Assembly: GCA_002786205.1 (NCBI GenBank)
Contig: PEQM01000011.1
Coordinates: 62,001-126,000 of the forward strand
Direction of reading: 5' to 3'
DNA from: Legionella sp.
GTDB lineage: Bacteria; Pseudomonadota; Gammaproteobacteria; Legionellales; Legionellaceae
Length of the DNA: 64,000 nt
Shown: one piece after another, positions 19,556 through 28,271 of the stretch
Position numbering within the stretch: position 1 is the stretch's first letter
Layout of the letters: each line of letters begins with the position of its first letter
Made by a program: the position numbers and the translations under genes
Notes under the pieces: generated by a model
Databases searched by the model: none
Told to the model about the DNA's origin: nothing
The model's input: only the letters and a program-made list of their open reading frames with translations

Positions 19556-20149
19556 TTATCGTGAGCACACAATAAATTGGAAGCCATGGCATTGATTACC
19601 GGAACACCGCGCTTGACTGCCCAAGGTCTGAGTCAGGCCTATTTGTGATTCTTTTTTAAATGAATCAGCCCGCATGTAGCCTATTTGTTGACAAAATGAA
19701 TGAGCAACAGGTGCGCCACATGCTTTGTTTTTTTCGTAACACCAGTCAATACGGTAATGATTGATTCGGGGATAAACAAAGCGTTTTTGAGTGTAGTGAT
19801 AGGGTTTTGGCGGCTTATGTGATAAGGACATGGCACAGTTAATTAATTCAAATCCATGGCATGTTTCTTTTTTACAGGTCGTGGGAGAGTCAATGAATTG
19901 AGTCGAATTAAGATGGTAGGCAATGAGGTTTTTGGTAGCGGCTTGATAACCCATTAGTTGACAATAGGCATCAGCTACTTTTTTGCCGCATTCATTGGTT
20001 TTGAGTGTGCAGTAATTTAGGCGTTGGTTGTGATACATTGGGTGCCAAAAACTTCTGAATGCTTGACTGGATGGTTCTTTTGCATGGACTAAAGAGGATA
20101 AAAAAAGAAGTCCGATACTCCATGCAGTGAAGTATTGCTTAAAAATCAT
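19556..20149 (-). CDS. Secreted protein with two tandem six-cysteine repeats
   Basis: The 197-residue protein has a clear signal peptide ('WSIGLLFLSSLVHA', cleavage near residue 23). The mature part is two homologous units, about residues 35-105 and 126-195. Cysteines lie at 47, 54, 63, 92, 97, 105 and again at 137, 144, 153, 182, 187, 195, so the spacing C-x6-C-x8-C-x28-C-x4-C-x7-C is identical in both. Shared blocks are 'CQLMGY'/'CQQIGY' and 'CHGFELINC'/'CHGFQFIVC'. Three disulfides per unit are likely after export. The unit resembles, from memory, a Cys-rich extracytoplasmic domain found in plants and some bacteria ('YPRxxxYRxDWC...CG.P.A..FC...GY'). Function is unknown; a secreted lectin-like or adhesive role is only a guess. 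Confidence 0.8.
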   Translation of the reverse strand: MIFKQYFTAWSIGLLFLSSLVHAKEPSSQAFRSFWHPMYHNQRLNYCTLKTNECGKKVADAYCQLMGYQAATKNLIAYHLNSTQFIDSPTTCKKETCHGFELINCAMSLSHKPPKPYHYTQKRFVYPRINHYRIDWCYEKNKACGAPVAHSFCQQIGYMRADSFKKESQIGLTQTLGSQARCSGNQCHGFQFIVCSR

Positions 20150-20193
20150 GCGGTTCCTGACAGTCGATAAAGAGTCGCTCTACTATAATAGAA

Positions 20194-20466
20194 TTATTTT
20201 TTATCTTCTACGGTTTTATCGTGCAAAGACTCTTCTTTTTCTGCATCAGGATCAGGGGTTGCATTGGTTTTTTCTTGCTCAGGTTTAGAGACCACCGGTG
20301 TTTGGGTCACTGTGGTATGAGTCGTTTGCTCTGCTGCTTCTTGTGCGCGTTTGGTTTTGTAATCGTGAACGATTTCCGTAACAGTCTGTTTAATCCCATG
20401 AAACAGTTTACTGGTCATTGCGCCTAACTCTTGCATATCAGGTAATTTTGATTTGAAGTCGTTCAT
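20194..20466 (-). CDS. Small acidic-tailed hypothetical protein, 90 residues
   Basis: I do not recognise a family. The N-terminal 40 residues may form an amphipathic helix ('LGAMTSKLFHGIKQTVTEIV'). The remainder is disordered, rich in Thr, Glu, Lys and Pro, and ends 'EESLHDKTVEDKK'. A good AAAGGAG ribosome site lies seven bases before the ATG, and a TATACT -10-like box lies further upstream, so it is probably expressed. It has no signal peptide. It neighbours the secreted Cys-repeat protein gene and a dispersed repeat. Confidence 0.6.
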   Translation of the reverse strand: MNDFKSKLPDMQELGAMTSKLFHGIKQTVTEIVHDYKTKRAQEAAEQTTHTTVTQTPVVSKPEQEKTNATPDPDAEKEESLHDKTVEDKK

Positions 20467-20552
20467 AATCCACTCCTTTGATTGAATAAGATTAAATGTC
20501 TTTATCTTTTAAGTATAACTCACATTTTAAAAAGGTGGGTTTTCCTATTGGC

Positions 20553-20657
20553 AACTATTCACTTCGTTCACCAAAAAAGCTGTCTTTGGTGCATCTTGAG
20601 CGCTTTGGTTGCCCATCTGACTTTTCCCTTAACCTATTTAAAATGTGCTGAATAGAT
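20553..20657. repeat. Dispersed intergenic repeat, copy A (~105 bp, inverted ends)
   Basis: The interval begins ACTATTCA and ends TGAATAGAT, which are imperfect inverted ends. It aligns by eye with 41534-41630 along its whole length: 'CGTT.AC..AAAA.GC' near the left end, 'TGACTTTTCC..TAAC..ATT' and then 'AAAATGTG.TGAATAGAT' at the right end. It contains no reading frame and lies between two genes. Confidence 0.6.
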
Positions 20658-20668
20658 GCTCCTGTTTA

Positions 20669-21604
20669 TTAAGCCCATGGATGTAAAAGGCTCATAGCGG
20701 GCTTTATGAGTTTATTGACTAGTGACTCTTTGGTATGAGCGGTTATTTTACATATTTTGTACTCAGGCAATCGATGCATGAGGTAGTCGTCACTGGTTTG
20801 CAAAACATCAACAAGGCGCAATGCATAGGCATCTTGAGCCAGCCAATGTTCACCAGTAGAAACAGCGTCTATGTCTAAGCCTTGTCTGTGGGTGAGCACG
20901 TAGTTTCTAAACGCCTGATGAATTTGTTCCAAATCTTCTTGAAATTTTTCTCGGCCTTTTGCTGTATTTTCGCCAAATAAAGTGAGTGTCCTTTTGTATT
21001 CACCAGCAGTGAGCAACTCAATATCGATATTGTTTTTCTTTAACCAACGATGAAAGTTGGGCATTTGGGCAACAACACCTATAGAGCCAATAATGGCGAA
21101 AGGGGCTGCGATAATTTTGTTGGCAACACAGGCCATCAAATAGCCGCCACTGGCAGCTACTTTATCAATACAGACGGTAAGCGGAATGTTTTTGTCGCGA
21201 ATACGTTGTAATTGAGCGGCTGCCAGTCCGTAACCGTTGACTGAGCCACCAGGGCTTTCAAGGCGAATGATCACTTCATCTTCTGGTTTGGCGACAGTTA
21301 AAATGGCATTGATTTCTTGTCTTAGCTGTTCCACTTGAGATGCTTTAATATCGCCATTAAATTCGATTAAATAGGCTTTAGGTGGCGTTTCTTTTGCTTT
21401 CTTTTTTTTCTTCGGTTTGCTGCCTAAAGCTTCTTTTTCCATCAAAAAATGCAGGTGTTCGTAGTGTTCATTGAGACACTCTATCTCCAGTTTGGGCTTA
21501 GGCTTTCGACTTATGGAAAAAAAACCTGCAAAAATAACCAAAAAAGCCACTACTATAGTCAGTGCTTTTAGAAGAAATAACCCATATTCACTTAAAAATT
21601 CCAT
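20669..21604 (-). CDS. sohB: Inner-membrane serine protease SohB
   Basis: A 311-residue member of the SppA/SohB signal peptide peptidase family. An N-terminal TM helix ('FLLKALTIVVAFLVIFAGFF', about residues 11-30) anchors it, and a Lys-rich stretch 'KPKKKKKAKE' follows. The protease domain shows 'VIIRLESPGGSVNGYGLAAA', the serine region 'DKVAASGGYLMACVANKI', then 'APFAIIGSIGVVAQMPNFHR', and the lysine of the Ser-Lys dyad in 'LTAGEYKRTLTLFGEN'. These blocks are nearly identical to E. coli SohB. Its natural substrate is unknown. It is divergent from the ccm operon. Confidence 0.95.
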   Translation of the reverse strand: MEFLSEYGLFLLKALTIVVAFLVIFAGFFSISRKPKPKLEIECLNEHYEHLHFLMEKEALGSKPKKKKKAKETPPKAYLIEFNGDIKASQVEQLRQEINAILTVAKPEDEVIIRLESPGGSVNGYGLAAAQLQRIRDKNIPLTVCIDKVAASGGYLMACVANKIIAAPFAIIGSIGVVAQMPNFHRWLKKNNIDIELLTAGEYKRTLTLFGENTAKGREKFQEDLEQIHQAFRNYVLTHRQGLDIDAVSTGEHWLAQDAYALRLVDVLQTSDDYLMHRLPEYKICKITAHTKESLVNKLIKPAMSLLHPWA

Positions 21605-21773
21605 GATTTACCTAAAGAAAAAAAATTCATTATGACCTGCCTTGTAAAACTTCGCAAGTCAAGCACCAGGCGGTCTATTTCCTTGTATTCAAGGTGTGAT
21701 GGGTTTTATTAGGACCAGAATCAATGGTACTATGAGCGCTTTGAAGAGATATAATTTATCGAGAATACAGGCT

Positions 21774-22373
21774 ATGTTGCAGCTTTGTAATGTGTCATTT
21801 GATTACCAGGAGGTTCCTTTATTAAAGTGCGTGAATTTTTCTTTGGCTAAAGGGGAGTTGATGCATATTCAAGGTGCTAATGGTGCTGGAAAAACAACGC
21901 TTTTCAAATTGATTGCTGGTTTGCATAGGCCTTGCCAAGGTGATATTTTGTATCAAAATCAGGTGATTCATCAGGATTTGATACACTACCAGCAGCAAGT
22001 CTGCTTTGTCGGTCATAAAAGTGGCATTAATCCTTATTTGAGTATGAAAGAAAACTGCTTTTTTGATGTTCATTTTCATGAGGATGTAGACTTAGCGCCT
22101 TTGTTTGCTGTCTTTAATTTAGAAAAACACAAAAACACCGCTTGTGGTTTATTGTCTGCTGGACAAAAAAGACAAGTGGCTTTATTGCGCTTGTGGTATT
22201 CAAAAGCCTCTTTGTGGCTTTTGGATGAGCCTTTTGTTGCTCTGGATGCGGCGGCTATCGCTGTCTTGATGAAGCGTATTGCCTTGCATAGAGCAGCAGG
22301 TGGCATGGTTTTATTGACCTCACATCAGGCGATTCCTTTGGATAAGTCTTGTTATACGAGTTATGTGCTTTGA
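21774..22373 (+). CDS. ccmA: Haem exporter ATPase CcmA
   Basis: ATPase of the CcmAB(C) module of system I cytochrome c maturation, needed to release holo-CcmE. 'HIQGANGAGKTTLFKLIAGL' is the Walker A, 'LLSAGQKRQVALLRLWYSKA' the signature (with the family-typical 'SAGQ'), and 'LWLLDEPFVALD' the Walker B. I chose the ATG at 21774 (199 residues), because 'MLQLCNVSFDYQ' matches the usual CcmA N-terminus. In-frame ATGs at 21696 and 21732 would add 26 or 14 unusual residues. No strong ribosome site distinguishes them. It is the first gene of ccmABCDEFGHI. Confidence 0.93.
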   Translation: MLQLCNVSFDYQEVPLLKCVNFSLAKGELMHIQGANGAGKTTLFKLIAGLHRPCQGDILYQNQVIHQDLIHYQQQVCFVGHKSGINPYLSMKENCFFDVHFHEDVDLAPLFAVFNLEKHKNTACGLLSAGQKRQVALLRLWYSKASLWLLDEPFVALDAAAIAVLMKRIALHRAAGGMVLLTSHQAIPLDKSCYTSYVL

Positions 22374-22383
22374 TGGAGCTTTC

Positions 22384-23052
22384 TTGAATTTATTTATTAA
22401 ACAACTTAAAAGAGAATTTTTAATTCAGTTCAGGCAGCTGCGTATTCTGATCAATTCGTGTTTGTTTTTTTTAATGATTTTATTTTTCTTTCCGTTAACA
22501 CTCAATCCTGAGCCAGAATTAATTAAACTCGTTGCTCCAGGTTTAATCTGGATGGCTTTGCTGCTGTCCATACTGCTCTCAGCCGAGCGTTTGTTTACGC
22601 AAGATTTTGAACAAGGTGTTTTAGAGCAATGGTTGATTTCAGGGCAAGCTTTGAATGTAATGGTTTCAGCTAAAATCAGTGCGCATTGGGTATTGAACAC
22701 AGGGCCTGTATTATTACTATGTCCACTGGCTGGATTGATTTTTTCTTTATCTCCCTATGAATTGTTGATTCTGATTATTGGGCTGCTTTGTGGTACGCCA
22801 GCTTTATTTGCTTTGTGTGCTTTGGCGGCATCTTTTGGTTTGGGAGTAAATCAAAAAGGGGTGCTGATGGCCTTGATTTTGTTTCCGCTGACTTTACCTA
22901 TTCTCATTTTTGGTAGTGGTGTGGTGCATTTGGCCATGAATGCAATGCCTGTGGCGGGTCACTGCGCTTTGCTGTTGGCTTTTTCAATTTTGGCATGGGG
23001 ATTATTGCCCTTTGCTATCGCGGCCATCTTGCGTATCAATCACAACGAATAG
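22384..23052 (+). CDS. ccmB: Haem exporter permease CcmB
   Basis: A six-TM permease that pairs with CcmA. 'LNLFIKQLKREFLIQFRQ' is the cytoplasmic start typical of the family. Helices are readable at 'SCLFFLMILFFFPLTL', 'LVAPGLIWMALLLSILLSAE' and onward. The conserved 'SAERLFTQDFEQGVLEQWL' loop is present. I chose TTG 22384 (222 residues, close to E. coli's 220) because GGAG lies five bases upstream; an ATG at 22363 would add seven residues and overlap ccmA by 11 bases. Coupling with ccmA is likely either way. Confidence 0.92.
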   Translation: MNLFIKQLKREFLIQFRQLRILINSCLFFLMILFFFPLTLNPEPELIKLVAPGLIWMALLLSILLSAERLFTQDFEQGVLEQWLISGQALNVMVSAKISAHWVLNTGPVLLLCPLAGLIFSLSPYELLILIIGLLCGTPALFALCALAASFGLGVNQKGVLMALILFPLTLPILIFGSGVVHLAMNAMPVAGHCALLLAFSILAWGLLPFAIAAILRINHNE

Positions 23053-23167
23053 CGGTGTTTGAATCGACTGCCAATAGCAGTGTTTTGAGGATTGCCTATG
23101 GGGACTCATTGTGTAATGACAAGCAGGCATGTTAAAATTGCTCTCTTTTTTTACCGCACTGAGTCCT

Positions 23168-23905
23168 ATGTGGAAGTTTTTGTATCAACTGGCGTCACCT
23201 AAAACATTTTATTCCTGGTCTTTGTATTGCCTTCCCTGGGTGAAAAATGCGGCATTGCTTTGCCTTGTCTTAGGCATTGGCTGGGGGCTTTTTTTTGCGC
23301 CTCCTGATTATCAGCAAGGTGATGCTTTTCGTATTATCTATGTTCATGTTCCCGCTGCATTTTTATCCATGGCCTTGTATGGATGGATGGGCTTTTTAGC
23401 TGTTTTGCTGTTGGTATGGCGTATTAAAATGGCGGGATTATTACTTCATTGCATCGCTAAAATAGGAGCGTGTATGGCTTTTTTAGCGCTCATTACCGGG
23501 AGCATTTGGGGAAAGCCGATGTGGGGGGCCTGGTGGGTTTGGGATGCGCGATTGACTTCTGAGCTGGTGTTATTACTCCTTTATGCTGCCGTTTTAGCTG
23601 CCTATTATTCTATTAAAAACAAAGAGGATGCAGACCGAATTATCGCTATTTTGATTTTGGTGGGTTTGGTTGACTTGCCTATTATTCATTATTCTGTGTA
23701 TTGGTGGAATACCTTGCATCAGGGCGCTACCTTGTCTGTTTTTGCCAAACCTAAAATCGCTTTATCGATGTTATATCCTTTATTATTCAGTATCGTGGGT
23801 TTTTTTCTGTATTCTTTTTGGATGATTTTGGAACAGTCTCGCCATGAGCTGTTGCTAAGGGAGCGACGTCAGGCCTGGGTGAAAAAAGTATGGGAGGCGC
23901 AATGA
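23168..23905 (+). CDS. ccmC: Haem lyase/exporter subunit CcmC
   Basis: A six-TM protein of the HemAH family that loads haem onto CcmE. The tryptophan-rich motif 'WGKPMWGAWWVWDARLTSEL' that binds haem is intact. The two histidine ligands are in 'YVHVPAAFLSMALYG' and 'LPIIHYSVYWWNTLHQGA'. 'MWKFLYQLASPKTFYSW' from the ATG at 23168 aligns with the E. coli start and gives 245 residues, the same length; an ATG 39 bases upstream is the alternative. ccmD follows with a 4-base ATGA overlap. Confidence 0.95.
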   Translation: MWKFLYQLASPKTFYSWSLYCLPWVKNAALLCLVLGIGWGLFFAPPDYQQGDAFRIIYVHVPAAFLSMALYGWMGFLAVLLLVWRIKMAGLLLHCIAKIGACMAFLALITGSIWGKPMWGAWWVWDARLTSELVLLLLYAAVLAAYYSIKNKEDADRIIAILILVGLVDLPIIHYSVYWWNTLHQGATLSVFAKPKIALSMLYPLLFSIVGFFLYSFWMILEQSRHELLLRERRQAWVKKVWEAQ

Positions 23906-24069
23906 CAATCGCTCATTTGTTGCAGTGGGTTGCGATGGGAGGCTATTCTTTTTTTGTCTGGTCTGCTTATGGATTGGTTTTTTTAACCTTTCTGCTTGTT
24001 TTTTTAGGTGTAACTGTACAAAAAAAACGTACATGGAAGCGGTTGCATCGTTGGTTTATGAGTGAATAA
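23902..24069 (+). CDS. ccmD: Haem exporter protein CcmD, 55 residues
   Basis: A small gene easily missed because of its length. The ATG at 23902 overlaps the ccmC stop (ATGA), and the TAA at 24067-24069 abuts the ccmE ATG. The product begins 'MTIAHLLQWVAMGGYSFFVW' and has one TM helix ('YGLVFLTFLLVFLGVTV', about residues 23-39) followed by a basic cytoplasmic tail ('KKRTWKRLHRW'). 'MGGYSFFVWSAYGL' is the classic CcmD pattern (GGYxxxVWxAYG). CcmD is needed with CcmC for release of haem-loaded CcmE. Confidence 0.93.
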   Translation: MTIAHLLQWVAMGGYSFFVWSAYGLVFLTFLLVFLGVTVQKKRTWKRLHRWFMSE

Positions 24070-24498
24070 ATGAAGGCTGTGCGACGACGCAAATTATTTA
24101 TTATTTTTTTTATTTTAGGCATCTTGTCTTTGGCTAGTGCTTTGATTTTGTATGCATTAAGACAAAATATCAGTTTGTTCTATACCCCGACTCAAGTACT
24201 GGCGGGCGAGGCGCCACTTCACCGTGTGATTCGTCTGGGGGGTATGGTAGAAAAGGGCAGTATTGTTCGTGCCGGGCAAGGCCTTGATGTGCAATTTAAA
24301 ATCACTGATTTTGATAAAACGGTACTGGTTCATTATACGGGAATATTGCCTGATTTGTTTCGTGATGGGCAAGGTGTGGTTGCCGAAGGCCAATTAAAGT
24401 CTTTGGATGTATTTCAAGCCAGTACAGTATTGGCTAAACACGATGCCAATTACATGCCTCCAGAAGTTAAAAGCGCTTTAAAGAAGGTCAACTCATGA
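24070..24498 (+). CDS. ccmE: Periplasmic haem chaperone CcmE
   Basis: The 142-residue membrane-anchored OB-fold protein binds haem covalently and delivers it to CcmF/H. An N-terminal TM helix ('[20 protein letters not shown]', about residues 8-27) is followed by '[20 protein letters not shown]' and '[11 protein letters not shown]'. The haem-binding site H-x-x-x-Y is seen as '[12 protein letters not shown]', with the histidine at about residue 124. '[20 protein letters not shown]' is the other conserved block. It overlaps ccmF by four bases. Confidence 0.96.
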   Translation: MKAVRRRKLFIIFFILGILSLASALILYALRQNISLFYTPTQVLAGEAPLHRVIRLGGMVEKGSIVRAGQGLDVQFKITDFDKTVLVHYTGILPDLFRDGQGVVAEGQLKSLDVFQASTVLAKHDANYMPPEVKSALKKVNS

Positions 24499-26447
24499 TA
24501 GCAGAATATGGTGTGTTTTTTTTGATTTTGTCTTTGCTTGCCGCCTGTTTTCTGGCTGTTGTTCCCTTATTGGGTTTGCATACCCAACGTCAGCAATGGG
24601 TAGCGGCTGCACCGTATTATGCCGTGTTGCAGTTTGTTTTTGTGGCCTTGGCTTATCTGAGTTTGACGGTCTGTTTTCTCAAGAATGATTTTTCTGTAGT
24701 TTATGTGATGAATCATTCCAGCGTGTTATTGCCCTGGTTTTATAAATTGTGTGCGGTCTGGGGTGGGCATGAAGGTTCAATGTTGCTGTGGGTTGCTATT
24801 TTAAGCTTCTGGATGTTGCTGGTGGCTTTTCTAAGCAACAGTCTGGATGTGGCCATGCGTGCCCGTGTGCTGGTGATTCTGGGTTGGCTTAGCATGGGAT
24901 TTATTCTTTTTTTGTTGACTACCTCGAATCCTTTTTTGCGGCAGTTTGAGGTATTAAAAACGCAAGGACGTGATTTAAATCCTTTGTTGCAAGACCCTGG
25001 TTTTTTATTCCATCCACCGATGTTGTATATGGGATATGTTGGTTTTTCTGTTGCTTTTGCTTTTGCTATTGCGGCACTTTGGGCTGGAAAAGTGGAGTCT
25101 TCCTGGTCTAAATGGACTCGTCCATGGACTTTGGCGGCCTGGTGTTGTTTGACGGCCGGGATTACTTTAGGCAGTTGGTGGGCTTATCGTGAATTAGGCT
25201 GGGGTGGCTTTTGGTTTTGGGATCCGGTAGAAAATGCTTCGTTCATGCCTTGGCTTACCGGTACGGCCTTATTACATTCTTTAGCGGTTACCGAGCAGCG
25301 CCAGCAGTTTAAAGTATGGACTATGTTATTGGCCATTAGTGCTTTTTCTTTAAGCCTTATCGGGACGTTTTTGGTGCGTTCTGGTGTATTGACTTCTGTG
25401 CATGCTTTTGCTGTTGATCCTGAGCGTGGTTTGTTTATTCTTGGCTTTTTAGTCGTCGTTATAGGTGGCTCTTTAACCTTGTTTTTGTTTAGGGCGCAAA
25501 CGATTCAAACGCATCATCATCCATCGCCTGTTTCTCGTGAAAGTGCATTATTATTAAACAATGTATTACTGGTTGTCATGATGCTCACTGTATTGATGGG
25601 TACGGTGTATCCTTTATTCATTGATGGATTGGGCTTAGGCAAACTCTCTGTGGGCGCCCCTTATTTTAATACTGTTTTTGTTCCTTTTACTTTAGTTTTA
25701 TTATTCTTAATGGGTATTGGTATCCATTTAAAATGGCATAAAGACCATGGCAGGCAAGTAGCAAATCGATTGAAAGGCATCGGCGTTCTCGCCTTGATTC
25801 TTCCGGCTGTTTTTCTTTTTGTGCTAGCCAAGCAGCAATCTGTTATGGCTTATTGGGGTTTGGTACTGGCATTTTGGGTGCTATTAAGTACCATCTATGC
25901 CTTAATACAACGGAGTAAAGCGCGTGGTTTTTTGCATCTGGGGCAAGCATACTGGGGCATGGTCATTGCGCATTTGGGCGTGGCTGTTGCGGTGACGGGG
26001 GTTGCCGTATCCACTCAATTTGGTATCCAAGATGATGTGCGTATGCGCGTGAATGATAAAGCCACTTTGGCAGGCTTTCATATTCAGTTTGTAAAAGAAT
26101 CGGCGTTAAAGGGAGCCAATTTTACAGGAACTCAAGCTCAATTTGCGGTTACAAAAGACAAGAAAACTCGCTTTATTTATCCAGAAAAAAGATTTTATAC
26201 CATAGGCCAAATGGCCATGACTGAATCTGCTATTGATGTGACTGCCTTTCGTGATATTTATGTGGCATTAGGTGAACCACTAGGCGAAGATGCCTGGTCT
26301 GTACGTATGTATTATAAGCCTTTAGTCCGTTGGATTTGGGGAGGCGGTTTTATGATTTTGGCTGGTGGTATTTTGGCTTTAACAGACAGAAGATATTATC
26401 AAAAAAGAAAAGACAGTGCTTTATGTGCTAAGGATGTTAGTGCATGA
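24495..26447 (+). CDS. ccmF: Cytochrome c haem lyase subunit CcmF
   Basis: The 650-residue multi-pass protein couples haem from CcmE to apocytochrome c. It has about 14-15 TM helices. The WWD haem-handling motif is in '[20 protein letters not shown]'. '[20 protein letters not shown]' and '[20 protein letters not shown]' are the flanking conserved blocks with histidine ligands. The C-terminal periplasmic domain and last TM helix ('[17 protein letters not shown]') are complete. It is coupled to ccmE and ccmG by 4-base overlaps. Confidence 0.97.
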   Translation: MIAEYGVFFLILSLLAACFLAVVPLLGLHTQRQQWVAAAPYYAVLQFVFVALAYLSLTVCFLKNDFSVVYVMNHSSVLLPWFYKLCAVWGGHEGSMLLWVAILSFWMLLVAFLSNSLDVAMRARVLVILGWLSMGFILFLLTTSNPFLRQFEVLKTQGRDLNPLLQDPGFLFHPPMLYMGYVGFSVAFAFAIAALWAGKVESSWSKWTRPWTLAAWCCLTAGITLGSWWAYRELGWGGFWFWDPVENASFMPWLTGTALLHSLAVTEQRQQFKVWTMLLAISAFSLSLIGTFLVRSGVLTSVHAFAVDPERGLFILGFLVVVIGGSLTLFLFRAQTIQTHHHPSPVSRESALLLNNVLLVVMMLTVLMGTVYPLFIDGLGLGKLSVGAPYFNTVFVPFTLVLLFLMGIGIHLKWHKDHGRQVANRLKGIGVLALILPAVFLFVLAKQQSVMAYWGLVLAFWVLLSTIYALIQRSKARGFLHLGQAYWGMVIAHLGVAVAVTGVAVSTQFGIQDDVRMRVNDKATLAGFHIQFVKESALKGANFTGTQAQFAVTKDKKTRFIYPEKRFYTIGQMAMTESAIDVTAFRDIYVALGEPLGEDAWSVRMYYKPLVRWIWGGGFMILAGGILALTDRRYYQKRKDSALCAKDVSA

Positions 26448-26980
26448 ATAAGCGTTTTTGGAAAGCACTGCCTATTGTTTTATTTTTGGTTTTAAGTCTG
26501 TTTTTATGGCGTGGGTTGTCATTAAATCCGCATGAGTTGCCATCGGTGCAGTTGGGTAAGCCACTTCCTGCATTTTTGTTGCCGCAATTAAACCAACCCT
26601 CTGTATTAATGCATTCTAATGAATTACGAGGGCAAGTTTTTCTCTTGAATGTTTGGGCTAGTTGGTGTGCTGCTTGTATTGAAGAGCAAGTATTTTTAAT
26701 GCAATTGGCTCGCAAAGGCGTACTTATTTACGGGTTAAATTATAAAGACGATGCAACTAATGCAAGACTGTGGTTAAAGCAATGGGGTAATCCTTACACA
26801 CAAATCATGAGTGATGTCAGCGGGAAGACGGCTATTGACCTGGGCGTTTACGGTGCACCAGAAACTTTTCTTATTGATAAAAAAGGGATTATTCGTTATC
26901 GGCATGCAGGCATTATCGATGAGGCTTTATGGCAAAAAGAGATAGCGCCATTAATGCAAAAATTGGAGCAGCAAGTATGA
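26444..26980 (+). CDS. ccmG: Thiol:disulfide interchange protein CcmG/DsbE
   Basis: The 178-residue membrane-anchored thioredoxin-like protein keeps apocytochrome c cysteines reduced. An N-terminal TM helix ('LPIVLFLVLSLFLWRGL') precedes 'LGKPLPAFLLPQL'. The active site is 'NVWASWCAACIEEQVFL'; the usual WCPTC or WCxPC is here WCAAC, so the dipeptide between the cysteines is atypical. 'GVYGAPETFLIDKKGIIRYR' has the conserved cis-proline and matches CcmG. It overlaps ccmF by four bases and ccmH by four. Confidence 0.94.
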   Translation: MNKRFWKALPIVLFLVLSLFLWRGLSLNPHELPSVQLGKPLPAFLLPQLNQPSVLMHSNELRGQVFLLNVWASWCAACIEEQVFLMQLARKGVLIYGLNYKDDATNARLWLKQWGNPYTQIMSDVSGKTAIDLGVYGAPETFLIDKKGIIRYRHAGIIDEALWQKEIAPLMQKLEQQV

Positions 26981-27366
26981 TTCGGTGGGGTATTTTGCTC
27001 ATTTGCATGGGTATGTGGGCTTTTTGTAGCGCAAACAGTTCGTATCCCTTAGATACCTTGCAAAAAGAAGCACAGTTTGAGCACCTGTTAAAGAACATTC
27101 GCTGTTTGGTTTGTCAAAATCAGGACTTAGCCGACTCCAATGCGCCTTTAGCGAAAGATTTGCGTTTGCAAGTGTATCATTTGGTGCAAGAAGGTAAAAC
27201 CGATAGTGAAATTAATGATTATTTAGTCTCAAGATATGGTGATTTTGTCTTGTTTAAACCACCACTTAAAACACTGACATGGATGCTCTGGTTTGGCCCA
27301 TTGTTTTTTTTATTCATTGGGTTATTTATTTTTTGGCGTACTTGTTTCAGGCGAGTTTCTTTATGA
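26977..27366 (+). CDS. ccmH: Cytochrome c maturation protein CcmH
   Basis: The 129-residue CcmH/CycL-type thioreductase has an N-terminal signal/anchor ('GILLICMGMWAFCSA') and the conserved 'NIRCLVCQNQDLADSNAPLA' block, whose RCxxC reduces apocytochrome c. 'DLRLQVYHLVQEGKTDSEIN' continues the three-helix bundle, and a C-terminal TM helix ('MLWFGPLFFLFIGLFIFW') closes it. The ATG at 26977 overlaps the ccmG stop (ATGA), which is preferred over an upstream in-frame GTG/ATG inside ccmG. Confidence 0.94.
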   Translation: MIRWGILLICMGMWAFCSANSSYPLDTLQKEAQFEHLLKNIRCLVCQNQDLADSNAPLAKDLRLQVYHLVQEGKTDSEINDYLVSRYGDFVLFKPPLKTLTWMLWFGPLFFLFIGLFIFWRTCFRRVSL

Positions 27367-28058
27367 GTAGTACATGGTTGCTGGCTTCTTTGTTTGTGGT
27401 TTCCTTAATCGCTATTTTATGTTTGATTTCCCCTTTAAAGACCAGCATGGTTAAAGGCTTTTGTCTTGGATTGGTATTGCTAGGAGGATTGGCGGGCTTC
27501 TACCTTTATTGGGGTGGTTTTGTAGCTTATGATGCCCATCAACAGCAAGAATATAAAAAACAACAAGTACAAAAGTTATTAAAAAAAATCAAATCACCGC
27601 AAGCATTGATTGAGCAGTTAAGTAAAAAACTGGATGAAACACCGCAAAGCGCGAAAGGTTGGTACTTGCTTGGCAGGTTGTATTTAAATCAAAAAGATCA
27701 ACAAAAAGCGCTTGCATCTTTTGCCAAAGCACATCAGTTGTCTCCTGATAATGAGCAATATACAGTGAATTATGCTTTTATTTTATGGGAAATGAACAAC
27801 CAGCAATTTACGCCACAACTCATTAACCTGTTTACTGAGTTATTACAACATAATCCTGAGCAACCCGATGCACTGGCTATGCTTGCGATGCATGCGTTTT
27901 CAGATCATGCATATGAAGCGGCGATTGATTATTGGCAACGATTATTACGTTTGATGCCTCCTCAATCCAAAGAAGCCTTAGCAATTCAAAAAGCAATAGC
28001 AAAAGCGCAGGCGAAGTTAAAAAAGAAAGAACAAAAGGTGATAAAAAATACCAGATAA
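27363..28058 (+). CDS. ccmI: Cytochrome c biogenesis TPR protein CcmI
   Basis: The protein has 231 residues from the ATG at 27363, which overlaps the ccmH stop by four bases. Two N-terminal TM helices ('LLASLFVVSLIAILCLI' and 'GFCLGLVLLGGLAGFYLYW') are followed by a periplasmic TPR domain. One TPR is clear in 'KGWYLLGRLYLNQKDQQKAL' plus 'ASFAKAHQLSPDNEQY', and another in the last 60 residues. CcmI binds apocytochrome c C-termini and presents them to CcmFH. The Lys-rich end 'KLKKKEQKVIKNTR' is unremarkable. It closes the complete ccmABCDEFGHI operon. Confidence 0.9.
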   Translation: MSSTWLLASLFVVSLIAILCLISPLKTSMVKGFCLGLVLLGGLAGFYLYWGGFVAYDAHQQQEYKKQQVQKLLKKIKSPQALIEQLSKKLDETPQSAKGWYLLGRLYLNQKDQQKALASFAKAHQLSPDNEQYTVNYAFILWEMNNQQFTPQLINLFTELLQHNPEQPDALAMLAMHAFSDHAYEAAIDYWQRLLRLMPPQSKEALAIQKAIAKAQAKLKKKEQKVIKNTR

Positions 28059-28251
28059 TCAAGTCCGACGGCCGCGTCTCAACCAGGAGACGTAGGCCCC
28101 ATCAATGTCTTTAGTGGCGTCATATGTAGAGCCCATATTATTTTGCCTACCGATTTTTTGACCAATAAATTTACTGTCTGTGTTATGAAAGATAAGTTTG
28201 GTTTGGGATTCCCCTTCATATGTGCTACCATTAGCACATAATCTGTTTATT
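28059..28251 (-). pseudogene. Remnant of an unidentified protein on the minus strand, no start codon
   Basis: Between ccmI and the next gene, the minus strand holds an open frame of about 63 codons with protein-like sequence: 'RLCANGSTYEGESQTKLIFH', 'NTDSKFIGQKIGRQNNMGST', 'YDATKDIDGAYVSWLRRG', and a stop at 28059-28061. An in-frame TGA lies just upstream, and no good start codon or ribosome site precedes the coding-like part. This suggests the C-terminal end of a lost gene. I do not recognise the family. The paired 'GSTY' elements hint at a repeated structure. The stop overlaps no other gene and lies one base after ccmI. Confidence 0.4.
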
Positions 28252-28271
28252 TTTCATAAGTTGAGAACGAG

